Part shown: positions 24,487 through 37,004 of the stretch, one piece after another
Position numbering within the stretch: the stretch's first letter is position 1
Layout: the number at the start of each line of letters is the position of its first letter
From: Dicyema japonicum
Taxonomy: Eukaryota; Dicyemida; Rhombozoa; Dicyemidae
DNA length: 64,000 bases
Reading direction: 5' to 3'
Assembly (NCBI GenBank): GCA_011109175.1
Contig: RDEW01000020.1
Location: forward strand, 681,273 to 745,272
The notes under the pieces: generated by a model
Told to the model about the DNA's origin: nothing
The model's input: the letters and a program-made list of their open reading frames with translations, nothing else
The model's database searches: none
Translations under genes and position numbers: made by a program

Positions 24487-24760
24487 TATTTATTTAACTC
24501 CAAGACAACAAAGATAGATAGGTAAAAACTAATTAGGTGATCTCAGCCTCCAACAACATCCGAACTCTTTTCGCCTGGTCTTCTGTTGACCCAACCGCAT
24601 TCCGGAAACGCCTTCTCTTCCGTCTGCATAGGAATTCAATCGGCGTGCACTTTTTTTATAATTGACCGAAATTTCTCTGCATGGCAAAATGAAACCAGCA
24701 TCTCATACGTAGTTGGTTAAAAATATAGTTTGGTATTCGAACAATCTAAAAATTATACTT
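24487..24760 (-). repeat. LINE C-terminus / 3' end, second copy at 28868-29150
   Basis: The minus strand encodes PIEFLCRRKRR-type residues and then RVRMLLEAEIT-stop, followed by the ATCACCTAATTAGT tail. It is nearly identical to 28868-29150, where the frame reads CTPIEFLCRRKRRRFRNAVG. The plus-strand element at 43915-44060 has the related GIPLRTKRKALPEG. Confidence 0.55.
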
Positions 24761-24764
24761 TTAT

Positions 24765-25122
24765 TATTGTTTATTAACCCCGGATATCCCGAGAAAGAAG
24801 TTAAAGTAAACAACTAATTAAGTGTATACAGTTTCCACTTCTACAGAGTCCATCCGGAATCAACATAAAGGGTAAAAGACGTCCATAGTTGCAGTTGTGG
24901 AAACCCTCCAGTGGAGTGGGGAGAGCAAATGATCCTTTTTCGTGCCGGCCTGGCACTGGGCGCCACCTAGACAGGTGGATCACATGACGCCACTCTAATA
25001 AAAAGAGAAAGGAAGAATGGACGAACAAGACAGAAACTTCAATCAATTAACCACGAAGCATCACATGGCGCCACGCGGCTATTTTCAAAATCCCTGGCCT
25101 TACTGACTTTAGTTTAGTTGAG
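24765..25122 (-). mobile_element. SINE-B copy 1
   Basis: Inserted into the repeat that continues at 25110 (AGTTTTAGTAATTG) and is uninterrupted at 29140-29160. The minus strand begins near GCCGCGTGGCGCCATGTG, contains a GGTTAATTG segment like a weak A box, then GGCGCCCAGTGCCAGGCC, and ends with the LINE-type tail TTAATTAGTTGTTTAC ... GGGGTTAATAAACAATAAT. Confidence 0.5.
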
Positions 25123-25199
25123 TTTTAGTAATTGAAAAATGTTATATTCGAAAATGTTCACAAATTAATTACGTGAAAATAAATAAATTTATGTCTCGA

Positions 25200-26420
25200 C
25201 ACTCAAAAAAATTTTTATGTCTCGACTTTTACACATCTTTCTTCCTGATGAGAAACAACATCGGACTACCCAAGCTTTTATATCTACTCCGATGTTCACC
25301 CTGCTACGAACAATACGACACTCTACTTTCAATAGACAAGTCTCTCAAGCAAACTGTTGAGTCACTAATTAACGTCCGCTTCGACGAACTTGGTTGGAAA
25401 CAATGCAAGCTTCCCTCTGGATTTGAGGGTGTCGGATAAGATCGGCCCTGGAGGTTGCGTACCCGGCATATCTATCGTCTCTCTCAAGCTGCAGCCATTT
25501 GACACGACAAGTCCTTCATAACACTATTGGACTTCGCTGGAATGAGTCATTTGACGAAGTTAGTCGGAAATGGAACGGGTCCGGACTCAAAATCCCCGAA
25601 AACACAACAAAGCAAAGTAATTGGGATAACATTGTCTGCTCCAAAGTTTTAGAAGACCTTAAAAAAGAAGCAAATAAACATCGTCTGGCTTGTTTGGTGT
25701 CAGCTTCAAGTAGAGGGAGTAGAGCATGGCTTGGTGCAATACCTTGCCCAAACCTCGGGACCTTTTTGGACGACGATTCTTTGAGGATTAGAATCGGACA
25801 AAGGCTAGGATAAGACATTTGGCAGAAGCACCGATGCCGATGCGGGAAAACAGTCGATGCGAAAGGATTGCACCCGCTGTCCTGCAGAAGAAGCGCCGGA
25901 AGGGGACCACGTCATGCTGCTCTGAACGATGTGATCGTCAGACCCTGAAGGCTTCAGGCTTCCTAGCACAGCTTGAACCAGTGGGTCTTGATCGAGGAGA
26001 TGGGAAGAGACCTGACTGGATGACCCTTTTCCCCTTCACGTCTGGAAGAACTTTGGTCTATGACGCAACTTGTACAAACACGTTCTCATGCTCGAATATT
26101 TTAAATCGGTTCAGACACCTGGAGCAGCTGCTTTGACTGCGGAGAACCTAAAAATCAAGAAATATTCTTGCCTCGGGGACCGCTACCGATTTACTCCTGT
26201 TGCGACCGAATCATCGAGAGCCGTTGGTCCAATGACGGCTGAGTTCTTGCGAGAACTCGGAGGATTGCTTGCCAGAAAGAAAAGGGATCAACGAGAAGGG
26301 TTATGGCTAAGACAAAAGATTGGAGTAGCCATACTCCGAGGAAACTCGTTCGCAATTTACGCAGCATGCTTCCTCAACTGACATTTGTTTAATTGTTAAA
26401 AAAAATAAATAAATAAATAA
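25200..26420 (+). mobile_element. RLE-LINE, best-preserved 3' half
   Basis: Thumb LLYLLRCSPCYEQYD and INVRFDELGWKQCKLP (25250-25440); a middle frame LKKEANKHRLACLVS (25499-25813); a CCHC-type knuckle [18 protein letters not shown] (about 25840-25900); endonuclease-type block GLDRGDGKRPDWMTLFPF, TLVYDATCTNTFS (25985-26090); TPGAAALTAENLKIKKYSC; and the C-terminus MTAEFLRELGGLLARK, IGVAILRGNSFAIYA (26240-26370). A-rich tail AAAATAAATAAATAAAT at 26400. Frameshifts near 25440, 25815 and 26130 make it inactive. KRPD...D resembles the R2-type restriction-like endonuclease; that identity is inference. Confidence 0.75.
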
Positions 26421-27626
26421 ATTTTATTTTATGGCCAACCTTATTATAATAATAACGCCTTTTATCGGCGTTTAGGGCCATGTTTTGTGGTCTAGTTTTA
26501 TTATTTAGTTGCCATTTTCTGACTGATGTTCTTCAAATATTGATTTATCTTCAATTTTTTATGTCAACCAATGGTGTGTTGAGTTAGCAGGTTATCAAAT
26601 TGTTGTCGAGAATATTTTGGTAACTACAAATATGCATTTTTCTGCACTATTGATTGTATAATATTTAATTGAAAGAGAAAATATATTTATTGAAGTATTT
26701 AGTCAACTTTGGTTAACTCAAATTATTTATACTATCCATCTATTTCTCACTGTTATCGCTAAAGTATCAACTCATAACGCAATTTAATTCACCACTAATA
26801 TTTAATTGTTGTATTACATCACTGTTATGGTAAGATCAGAATCTCTTTCCACTTTGTTTAAAGTCATAACCTCACTTACAGCCTAATCACTAATAACAAA
26901 TTTTGACTGCTTTAATCAGTCCTATCCCATGCACTAATCTCTATTATTCCTGACAAAATCACTAAAAAACAGAACATTTGAGTTTTACCGAAATTGAATA
27001 TTTTTTATGATTTATTACTTTTTTGGAATTTCACTGCTAACAAGCATTTCTGACCTACTTAATAAACTCACATCAATCTAGAGTCTGAACAAATAACTTG
27101 TCTTTGCATTCCCGATGGTGGATTTGTGTTTGAAAACACTTTTAGAACATTCATGGAAATTAAAACAATCGTGTTTTTAAAAAGTATTTCCAATCTATTA
27201 TGAATGCTGGCTACTTCTAGTATAAACTTAACTTTAAATGCTGTCCTAATACATATGTTCTAATTTATCAAATTTATGTTGACTTTTCACTAACTCCTCT
27301 TTAATCCATAATTGGCAAGTACTGTTGGGTTTGCTCTTTAACTATGATCATCTGTTTCTACACTTTTTTGTGTGGGTTAGATGAGGACACATGATTAGTT
27401 AGTTTAGTTAACTATGATCTTTTGAATTATTATTTAACGAGGGACCTATTTATTCTGATAATTGACATATATAAATAAATTTTATTTATTTCGAAGACCA
27501 AAGTAAAAGGTAACAATTAGCTCACAATCCACACACGTCCAAAAACTTCTTTCCCATTCGCCAATGTTCCTCTCCTTAGTCCATACATGTCGTGGAGGCT
27601 AAGAACTGCACATCATGATTTAACAA
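26415..27626. repeat. Repeat family 1.2k, copy A
   Basis: Nearly identical in direct orientation to 29222-30436 and partly to 21460-24345. Begins near ATGGCCAACCTTATTATAAT with the small palindrome ACGCC(TTTTATC)GGCGT at about 26454. No ORF, no terminal inverted repeat found, no RT motif. Confidence 0.7.
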
Positions 27627-27779
27627 CATTATATTAAAGGGATCAAACTACCCGAGTCACCATTCTGTAATACTTTACAGTCGGTTTCTGTACTTCTTAC
27701 CGTACATATGGTTCCATCTGACTTGTTTATAATTATGTTTTCGGCTTCCTTCTTCAGACATAGCAAATTTTTATAATCG

Positions 27780-28040
27780 TGGCAATAGGAGGGATTCTTA
27801 ATTTCATGATTTCCAGTCTCACTTAAATCCTTGGTGACCCTTTGAATCATTTAGCCGATCAGACGCACTAGATCGTTTTCTTGTGGACCAAGGATTACTA
27901 CGTTTCAACAATAAATGGGACAAACAAGTTATCCTCGGAATACTTCGAACTTGCTTCTCTTCTGAATTTCGGTTTGCTTCGAAGCTTGACTTGAATCCGC
28001 GACTGAAGCGGTCAAATTTTTCAGGATTATGTATCAAAAG
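27780..28040 (-). mobile_element. RLE-LINE C-terminal fragment
   Basis: Across two minus frames: SKYSEDNLFVPFIVET, VILGPQENDLVRLIG, then MIQRVTKDLSETG at 27850-27810. Corresponds to 23974-23711, with one frame shift. Confidence 0.55.
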
Positions 28041-28860
28041 TTGTCATCCCTACCATTAGCAAAAGGTAAGGCGTTCAGCCAGGCACCTTATGAATGACGG
28101 CTAGCCGTTTGAGACATGCAAGTCTTATCGCACGACAATGTTCTCAAGGTGCTCCTCTTTTTTCGAAAACGTTTTCTGATTTGCGCTGGCTTCCGAAACA
28201 TTAAGATCCGCACGTCCATGGTCCGGAGAAGAGTTGATGAACGTATTCATTAAATTCTCGAGGAGCTATAAGTGGACAAATATGTATTAAGTAGCATCTG
28301 AAGGAACGGTATTTCCCAATCCTTCTAAACAAAGTGGGAAAAATTGCTTGAAGTCATCAATAGTCATCCAAATATACATTTTAAATCGCATCAAGGTTGG
28401 CTTGTTTCATCAAGTAGAGATAGGAGATCATCATCACAACAGGGAGAACTTCGGAAGATGAAAAGCATTTTTGGAAGATTTAGACAGTTTTTTAGCATTA
28501 GACAGTTTTTTAGCATTAATAATTTAACATGCCTCTCCATGAAGATCAGTTTGTTATCAAACTCGCCCAGAAGCGTCTTTTTGTCACTTAACGATTCCCT
28601 TATTCGACCTTTCTCTATTTCACATCCAAGGAAATCAAGAGATCAGAGGTCCGTAGTTCGAACATTCGGGACAATATCTTCTATTTGTTTTTCTGGAAAA
28701 GGCAATTGATTTCGCATTCATTTTCAAGTTAACCACTTAACATTTCTTTGTGTTACCTTGCAAAAAAACTAATAAATTAATTGATAGATAAAAATTAGTT
28801 TGAGTTTCAATATCAGCGGAAATGAAACCAACAACCCATGCGTAGTTAGTTACAATATAG
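28041..28860. other. Non-coding stretch, nothing recognised
   Basis: Contains a 19-bp direct repeat at 28489-28521 (GACAGTTTTTTAGCATTA twice) and an open frame at 28344-28709 without motifs. Probably degraded LINE. Confidence 0.3.
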
Positions 28861-28867
28861 TTTGGTA

Positions 28868-29150
28868 ATTTTTATTTATTTAACTCCAAGATAACAAAAG
28901 ATAGGTAAAACTAACTAATTAGGTGATACTCAGGCCTCCAACAAACATCCGAACTCTTTTCGCCTGGTCTTTTGTTAACCCAACCGCATTCCGGAAGCGC
29001 CTTCTCTTCCTTCTGCATAGAAATTCAATCGGCGTGCACTTTTTTATAATTGACCGAAATTTCTCTGCATGGCCAAACGAAACCAGCAACCCATGCGTAG
29101 TGGTTAAAAATATAGTTTGGTAATTGAACAATCTAAAAATTATAGTTTTA
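28868..29150 (-). repeat. LINE C-terminus / 3' end, copy of 24487-24760
   Basis: The minus frame ends RRFRNAVGLTKDQAKRVRM, then FVGGLSIT-stop. The plus strand at 28914 shows CTAATTAGGTGAT, the shared antisense 3' signature. Unlike the 24.5-kb copy it lacks the SINE-B insertion. Confidence 0.55.
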
Positions 29151-29221
29151 GTAATTGAAAAATGTAATATATCGATAATGTTCACAAATTAATTACGTGA
29201 AAATAAATAAAATTCATTTAA

Positions 29222-30436
29222 TAATAAATTTTATTTTTATGGCCAACCTTATTATAATAATAACGCCTTTTATCGGCGTTATGGCCATGTTTTGTGGTCT
29301 AGTTTTATTATTTAGTTGCCATTTTCTGACTGATGTTCTTCAAATATTGATTTATCTTCAATTTATTTATGTCAACGATAGTGTGTTGAGTTAGCAGGTT
29401 ATCAAATTGTTGTCGAAAATATTTTGGTAACTACAAATATGCATTTTTCTGCACTATTGATTGTATAATATTTAATTGAAAGAGAAAATATATTTATTGA
29501 AGTATTTAGTCAACTTTGGTTAACTCAAATTATTTATACTATCCATCTATTTCTCACTGTTATCGCTAAAGTATCAACTCGTAACGCAATTTAATTCACC
29601 ACTAATATTTAAACTAATTGTTGTATTACAGTGATATCATGGTAAACTCAGAATCTCTTTCCACTTTGTTTAAAGTCATAACCTCACTTACAGCCTAATC
29701 ACTAATAACAAATTTTGACTGCTTTAAGCAGTCCTATCCCATGCACTAATCTCTATTATTCCTGACAAAATCACTAAAAACCCGAACATTTGAGTTTTAC
29801 CGAAATTGAATATTTTTTATGATTTATTACTTTCTTGGAATTTCACTGCTAACAAGCATTACTGACCTACTTAATATATTCACATCAATCTAGAGTCTGA
29901 ACAAATAACTTGTCTTTGCATTCCCGATGGTGGATTTGTGTTTGAAAACACTTTTAGAACATTCATGGAAATTAAAACAATCGTGTTTTTAAAGAGTATT
30001 TCCAATCTATTATGAATGCTGGCTACTCCTAGTATAAACTTAACTTTAAATGCTGTCCTAATACATATGTTCTAATTTATCAAATTTATGTTGACTTTTC
30101 ACTAACTCCTCTTTAATCCATAATTGGCAAGTACTGTGGGGTTTGCTCTTTAACTATGATCATCCGTTTCTACACTTTTTTGTGTGGGTTAGATGAGGAC
30201 ACATGATTAATTAGTTTAGTTAACTATAGTTTTTTGAATTATTATTTTGAGGAACCTATTAATTCTGATAATTGACATATATAAATAAATTTGATTTATT
30301 TTAAAAACAAAGTTAAGAGTTTTCAATTAGTCTCACGATCCACACGAATCCTAAAACTTCGTTCACAATCATCCAATGTTCCTTTCTTTAGTCCGCAGAA
30401 GTCGTAAGGGCTGAGAACTGCACATCATTATTTAAC
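29222..30436. repeat. Repeat family 1.2k, copy B
   Basis: Direct copy of 26415-27626 with scattered substitutions and small indels (for example ATTTAAACTAATTG present here, shorter in A). Ends near CACATCATTATTTAAC, as does copy A. Confidence 0.7.
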
Positions 30437-30619
30437 TGACACAACGCTTTATTAAACGTATTAAGGTCCCAAAGTGAGTGAGAATCATGTCTTTCAAGTA
30501 ATTTAAAGTCCTTCCACTTTGTATGCAATTTCTAAAAAAACGTGCTGCTGTATGGTTTGTAGGTGTATAAAAGTGTAATGAAAACTGTCTCAAGATTGCC
30601 TCCATGCATTCTTTTCCAA

Positions 30620-32190
30620 TTGGCATACACTTCTTGAACCTATCTCACGTATGTGTCGATGTACGCTCTGGATGCGACGCTGCAGCCCATTAAGTGAGAA
30701 CATTCCTAAACTGCAGTATAGAAGATTCACGGGGGCATGTCCTTGTCAAACTGGACATCAAGAACGCCTTCAATGGTCTATGAAGAGACAGTATCCTAGA
30801 AGCGTGTATGTTGTGATTTACTAATATTTTCGAATTTGTGAAGTCTTACAGCCTATTTTCATTCTAACTTTCGGGGACTACCTAGTCCCTTCGTAATCCG
30901 GAGTACAACAAGGAGATCCCCTTGGACCCCTGTTGTTCTGTCTTTTAACCGAGAGAATCACTGAACTTCCGCCCTCGACCCTCAACCTATGATATCTAAA
31001 TGATGCGGTCCTCGGAGGACTATCAGATACTGTTTTCCAGGACTTGGAGGTGATTATTCCAGCACTGTCGGAAGCTGGACTGGAAATAAATTACACGAAA
31101 TGCAAAATCTAAATTGTGGACTTTTTGATAAGTATTCAAAACTGTGTCATCTATTGCGAATTTACTACCTGGAAGTATTTCCACGCCCGAAGACCTTATG
31201 TTCCTCGGATCCCCAATCACCACGAATGCAATGGAAGGAGCTATACGTAAAAACAACTTTTATTCAGAGAGACTCGAAAACCGCTTTAGATGACGTGCAT
31301 ACATCATTATTTTTCATGAAGAACAGCCTCAACGTACAAAGGCTTGCATATGTACTGAGGACAGATCCCTATTTCACCCAGTGTGACCAACTCGGACAGA
31401 TTAACGAGATCTTCCGCACGACAGCGGAACGTTTCTTCAACGTCCGGTTCCAGGATTACTCATGGAAGCAAGCACGCTGCCAGTGAGACTCGGAGGACTT
31501 GGAATTCTCAACCCTGTAGACCTTTATCTCCTGCAAATCTATCGTAGCATCCCTTGTCAAGAAAATTCTAAACTCCGGCCTTGAATTCTCTAGCCGGCCA
31601 TGCTCGTGAAGCCTAGAGCCGTACCAATCAGTTTTCCCTATCTTCCATGTTCTCTTAGCTGAATGGAGTTTTGGATACCTTTCTGGATGATGAATGAGTT
31701 AGTATTGGGATATCAATACGACTAGGATTAAAAGTATGTTTGCCGCATCCGTACCGATGCAGAGACCAGATCGACTGTTTTGGTCTACACCCTCTCTTCT
31801 GTAACAAGAGTACTGGCAGATCTCCCAGAAACATGACCTTCAACGAAGTAGTTAGGCAAGCTTTGGGCACCGCCGGACACTCTTCCACACTCAAAACAGT
31901 AGGTATTTGTAGGCGTGACGGGAAACGACCATATGGAATGACCATCTTCCCTTTTGAATTCGGCAAACCTCTTGTATAGGAAGTCAACTTCACAGACAAG
32001 TTTGACCCTTGCATTACTCCAGACTACCTCTGGAGCCTGTTCTTCCGCTGAGAAAGCCGAGAGATTGAAACGAGCAAAGTACGCGATCTTACACGTTGAA
32101 ACATCTGGCTTCCTTACGCCTGTGAGTCTGGAATTCTCGAGTCGTCTAGGGGAGGTCGGCAACCTTTTAAGCCAAGGAGCCAATTTTTGG
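30620..32190 (+). mobile_element. RLE-LINE with RT palm, decayed
   Basis: Palm remnants in shifting frames: EYNKEIPLDP for GVQQGDPLGP (30900), YLNDAVLGG for a YxDD motif (30990), LEINYTKCK (31080-31110); thumb LAYVLRTDPYFTQCD and ERFFNVRFQDYSWKQ (31340-31470); knuckle YRCRDQIDCFGLHPLFC (31750-31800); block GICRRDGKRPYGMTIFPF (31905-31960). The first catalytic Asp of YxDD reads Asn, a TGA stands just before it, and several frameshifts follow. It ends against the APE-LINE at about 32290. Confidence 0.7.
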
Positions 32191-32289
32191 TTTTTTTGGC
32201 AATTAAAAAAATTAAAGAGCCAGTTTATAAAATAATAAAAATAACAAAATTATATTTAATATAATTAATGAGATAATTGGCCCTGCATT

Positions 32290-33480
32290 TTTTTTGGTGA
32301 GGTGGTGACTTGCCTCGTTTCTTAATTGGATCACAGTTGAGAAAAATGTCTAAAAAGCCAGGGATACAAAGGGATGCATCTCGTCTAAAGCTCCTTACGT
32401 TCAATGCTAGAGGCTTATCTACGACCTGGTCGAGGAAGATTCTCTGTGACGACTACGACGTATCTATTGGGTGCCTACAAGAGACAAAAGTTACTTGTAG
32501 CCTTGATGAGAACTATGGTAAATATCGAATAATATGTCTACCGAGCGACTCAAAATATTATGTACTTGGATTTGCCATCTACTCAAAGTTGACATGTGCA
32601 GTCCACTGTATATAGAATGTGAATGACAGGATCTGTGTTATACAAATCCATCTAAACGACTTACCTCTCTCGAAGAGCTTTCTGACAATTATAAATGTTT
32701 ATGTGCAACACTGCGGGAGAGTAGCGAAAGATCCGACAGAACTAGACAACTTCTATTCAACACTGTTACGGACGTACAACGAATATGAGTCATCATCACT
32801 AATTATCATTGCTGGGGATTTGAATGCGAAAATCGGGATGAAGAATAACCCGGATGATGTATTCTTGGGAGAACATGGACGTGGAATAAGAAACCTACCC
32901 GGGACAATACTTGGTCACTTTTGTATGGCAAACAACCTTTTCCTATGCAATACTGCATTTACGCATCCTGCCACAAAACTACGTGGATGGGGAAGCGAAG
33001 GAACTTAGAGGGACAGCTGGTCCAATTATCCAAGACAAACACTTTCTAGTAAACGCACGTTCATGTGAAGAGGTTCGACGACTGTCAGTGACACAAGATG
33101 GTTATTGCGACCTTCACCCTGAAAAAACATGCCATCAAATACAAGAATGACAAAAATCACGAATTTGAGAAAATCAGAAACGACTGAAAGGCTGATTTCT
33201 CAACTGGAGACTACGGCCTGCCGAAAACTCAAGAATAACAGAAGTCCTGGACCAGACAAAATAGATTCTGAACTACTAAAATACAGACCCCACTGCCTGT
33301 ATGACAAAATTGCAATACTACTAAATGGAATGTTTTCCACCAACTGCACTCTACCTCTGGGTACGGGACTACTAATCCCCATACAAAAAATCAACAAAAC
33401 CAGAGGACCGCTCGAAATTTGCGACCCTCATACTACTAAATTCATTAGGCAAAGTCTTGGCAAACATTGTGCTTGAACGA
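32290..33480 (+). mobile_element. APE-LINE 5' part: endonuclease and RT start
   Basis: The 5' end GGTGAGGTGGTGAC is shared with 54670. The first frame starts MSKKPGIQRDASRLKLLTFN and has endonuclease/exonuclease/phosphatase motifs: FNARGL, CLQETK, INVYVQ, IIAGDLNAKIG, GRGIRN and NNLFLCNTAFTH (32346-33008). One stop separates the frames at 32613. A later frame has SPGPDKIDSELLKY (33240-33290), the usual entry to the RT. Broken at about 33480; the matching C-terminus may be the piece at 36105. Confidence 0.75.
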
Positions 33481-35095
33481 ATAAAGGATCCACAGCTGAT
33501 GCGGTCTGGAGTCACAGATGGATGTGTGCAATATATCAAAGATACCGTAACGACACCAATATTTTGGGAATTGACCTATCAAGAGTTTATTATACGGTTA
33601 ACAGAAACAAGTAAATTGGAGTACTGAGCGGATTTCTTGATGAGTCGAGTCTAAGGATTACCCGAATTTTACTTTCCAACACTGAGTTCCTTGTGATAGT
33701 CGGAAAGACCTATTCAAGAAAATTTGTCAGCTGAGAAAAATAAAAGGAACTACTCGAGCTACGAGAATATGTTGGACATTAGTAACTGCAAAAAGCAATT
33801 TTTATAGAATCACATAGATCTTCTAAGAAGCACATCAAATTAGCAGGTTTATTATTTTATTACTATTTAAAGGTTCTTAAAACACATTGATTTTCTCGTC
33901 CCATCTGCCGACAATGTGTTATAAAGTCACTAAGACTTTAGTCGAATACGATATTCCCTTGCATAAGTTGAACAGTAAAAGCTTACGAGACTTGTTTGAG
34001 AGTATTGGACATAATTTCCTTCTACTTACGCTTGCCGAAAAATGTAGAAATTTATGCCAGTAGCAGTTGACAGAATTGAGCTATTTTTGAGGTTTTATTT
34101 TCATTTATTATAGATCTGAAAATTTTGTTTTGATTTACGAAAACTGATATCCGATTAATTGTCAAGAATAATTGTCAATCAAGTGCTTTCTATCACAAAA
34201 ATGGAAAAACAACATATTCTCCATATGTATATAACTATCTGAAAAAGTGCCTTTCCACATTATGGAAAAATTAATATCTAAAGACCGAAATTTTAAACCC
34301 GAAAAACGTTTTGAATTACATTATTCTGTATTTTAATAAAGATTTGATTAGTTTTTTTTATATTAAAAAATTTTTTTTTTAGATAAATTTATCATTAAGT
34401 AAAAAAGGTCAAAATTTCCGATTTATTAGAGTCAAAATAAAAATCGCCAAATAATAAATCCGGTCATCCATGCTCATTTGGAACTGTAGTACGATACAGA
34501 ACACTGATAATCATATTTTTTTGAAACACTAGCATTTTTGATTTTCCAATCAATAAAAGCTTTAATTTATGATTTCCAGACATATTTGCGCATAACATCA
34601 CAGATTCTATATCTTTGAAGTTCTTGTATCTTCTGAGCGGAATCTTGCAGATACTTCTGGATGGAATAAGCTTGTAAAAATGCTAGTTTCATCCAAGTTG
34701 TAACTCTGATCACAGGACTGAAACTTTCTGAAATTCTTCGAGTAACCCTGTCAATATCGACACTTTTGTAAGTCGGAACACCGAGAGAAAACAAAGACTG
34801 TTGAGGGAGGCCGGGATCACCTGAATTTTGTTTATTTTGGATATGACGGTGGCTTCTCTGGTTCAATAATAATAATTTGGCCACGTGGCCATGTGGTCCT
34901 ATGTGTCTAGTTGGTCATAAATTATATTCTTTCGTTCCAATGGCGTCATTGGATCCACTTTACAGAGGAGACGCCCAGTGCCTGACCCAAAGTTCTGGTA
35001 TGCTAGAACGAGTCAGTATCAGGAAGTTATTTAGTTTGGTTACCCTTGGATCTTCAATGGAATAAAAATTTAATAAACTTAAGTATTGATTGATG
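33481..35095. other. Unassigned stretch, partly LINE debris
   Basis: 33800-34560 is AT-rich without a gene. 34567-34884 has a minus frame without recognised motifs, and its right part shows GAGGCCGGGATCACCTGAA, the sense LINE 3' signature. 34985-35070 (CTAGAACGAGTCAGTATC ... TTAGTTTGGTTACCC) is an inverted copy of 45595-45680. Confidence 0.4.
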
Positions 35096-35790
35096 ACCTA
35101 TTAGTCGGATCTCGCGATCAAAATCTCCTCAAAGGCATACCTTCACAAGATTAACATTTGGCTAAATTATTACCGGATTGATACTGAAAAATCACTTCGT
35201 CTTTATTTACCTCAGACACACGACTTTGACAAAATGACAGTGGGTATATTTATCAACCAGACAAAATACCTTTCACAAAGAGTTTGAAAATCTTGGGAAA
35301 CCTTCAACACACATGCCCTTTCTTTATTTCGACAGTATCTCCTCAAGAAAACTAGGAATATCAAATCTATTTTTGGTGGTACTACAACCCCTTTTCCAGC
35401 ATTGAATTATTTTACAACATTCATTGAGTCATCTGTCAGCTATGCCTGTGCGTCATGGGGAATCAATCCGTCCTGGACAGACAAACAAAAAATCAAAGAC
35501 ATTCAGTCCTTAACAGCAACTACTTAGTAACCTCAGGAAACTAGAAAAAGTGATCCTCCATCACTTGAAGACCTTATACTGGCAAATCGAAAGAGATTTA
35601 CTTCCTTGTGAGGCAATGCAATTCCCAACAGTACAAAACCAGGACGTGTCTTGTGGGAAATTATACATCACCCCTTCCCAATTTCTATTCCCCAAATCAT
35701 CCTACCGACAGAGAAGTTATGTTGGATCACAGAAGGAGCACATGGAGAGGATGAAATCTGATAGGCCTTCGAGATCACTTTTTTAGTAAT
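35095..35790 (+). mobile_element. Jockey/CR1-like RT C-terminal fragment
   Basis: Frames read IKSIFGGTTTPFPALNYFTT, then FIESSVSYACASWGINPSWT and IKDIQSLTA, as in the region after the RT core of Jockey-like elements, then a frame at 35550-35786 (ILHHLKTLYWQIERDLLPC). Stops near 35525. Confidence 0.6.
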
Positions 35791-36104
35791 TATTTTTTTG
35801 ACATGAAGATTCTCAAATTATGACTAAAAGTTGTTCAAAAAGCCAATTTTCCTAAGAAATTGGCCACACATTATTAAAAACATAAAATTTATTTTTACTA
35901 ATCTTTTTCAAATATTTTATTAAAAAATAAAAATTTCAAACCAAAAATTTTACCATGTGTTCATAGAGGACCGAGGAACACTGGCGGAGATCAAAAAAAC
36001 TAGGATCCTTCTCTGTGACCCAAGATATAACACGAAGGAAGACACTTACTAATGTCACTTTTAACAAAATATTAAGAAGACTTGGCTTCTGCACAAAGGG
36101 CTTG

Positions 36105-36545
36105 ACCCTAAAACTCGAATGAGACTATACAATGCCCTAGTAAGGCCAAATCTATTGTATAATGCCGGTACATGGGCATGCACAGGGAAAGAACTCGAAA
36201 AGTTAAATTCTTTTCACAGAAAATCATTCCGAGCACTCCTTCTTTCCGAGAACAGGAACTGTGATATTACTGATTCAATAGGGAGGCTGTTTGGACACAT
36301 ACTCCGCCACGATATGGGGACTTCTGCAAACTTAGTAATGGAGGAGTATTTTATCTTATAGGTTTCGCGTTTCCGCAGACGGCCGAGACAACACTGCCAG
36401 TAATCCTAGATGAAGATCTCAGGAGGATTGGAAGATGCCTTAAAGATGGGGATGATCTATATATGCTACGGAATTTGGCAACGGATCAAAAAGATGGGCG
36501 ATGTTAAATAGATTGTTAACTTTCGTGTTGCACATGCTTTGTCAT
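36105..36545 (+). mobile_element. APE-LINE RT C-terminus and 3' end
   Basis: Reads RLYNALVRPNLLYNAGTWAC, LEKLNSFHRKSFRALL, LFGHILRHDMGTSANLVME, then RFRRRPRQ and DDLYMLRNLATDQKDGR. It parallels 50586-51131 (minus): NAGTWASTSADIEKLDSFHR, DDLDNMRALARNRGGW. A stop at 36359 is followed by a shift. Confidence 0.7.
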
Positions 36546-37000
36546 GATCTTGGCATCCCGTACGTGCCCATAATAATGTGTTCATAGCTTCTCGTTGCAA
36601 TTATACAAGGCTTAACTGTTTCCAAAAACTCTAAATTTTGAGATATAAAGAAAATCAAGTACCACAATACTTGTACACATTCAACCGTGATTAACTTATG
36701 GCGATTCTTACGACCTCTCCTGACTAAGATTACATTAGCATGACACAGGTACTGACACTTGATGACAGTATTGGTAGGGAACGAGACCTCATGGAAATTC
36801 GAATAGCTGTAACTTTTTCGTAGTCTACCTATAGACGACACTCAGCAACATTAATCTTCCATCGATAACAACTGAGAATTATACAAGGAGTAACACGACG
36901 TAATATGAAACATTGGAGTAGTCGAGAGGAAAGATATATCGTGATTGTCCACGTATCTTCAGTGATAGACAACAATCTTAAGGCAATTAAACATTAACTG
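36546..37000. other. Non-coding stretch, nothing recognised
   Basis: No motif on either strand; the minus frame at 36542-36841 has no support. Confidence 0.3.
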
Positions 37001-37004
37001 TTGC

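Noticed and set aside
26454-26475. Small palindrome ACGCCTTTTATCGGCGT as a terminator
   Set aside because: It is part of the 1.2k repeat (also at 29265) and there is no adjacent gene; terminators of this type are not expected for animal pol II genes.
34567-34884. Minus-strand 105-codon frame as a gene
   Set aside because: No motif, no conserved start context, and its 5' part overlaps a LINE 3' signature on the plus strand.
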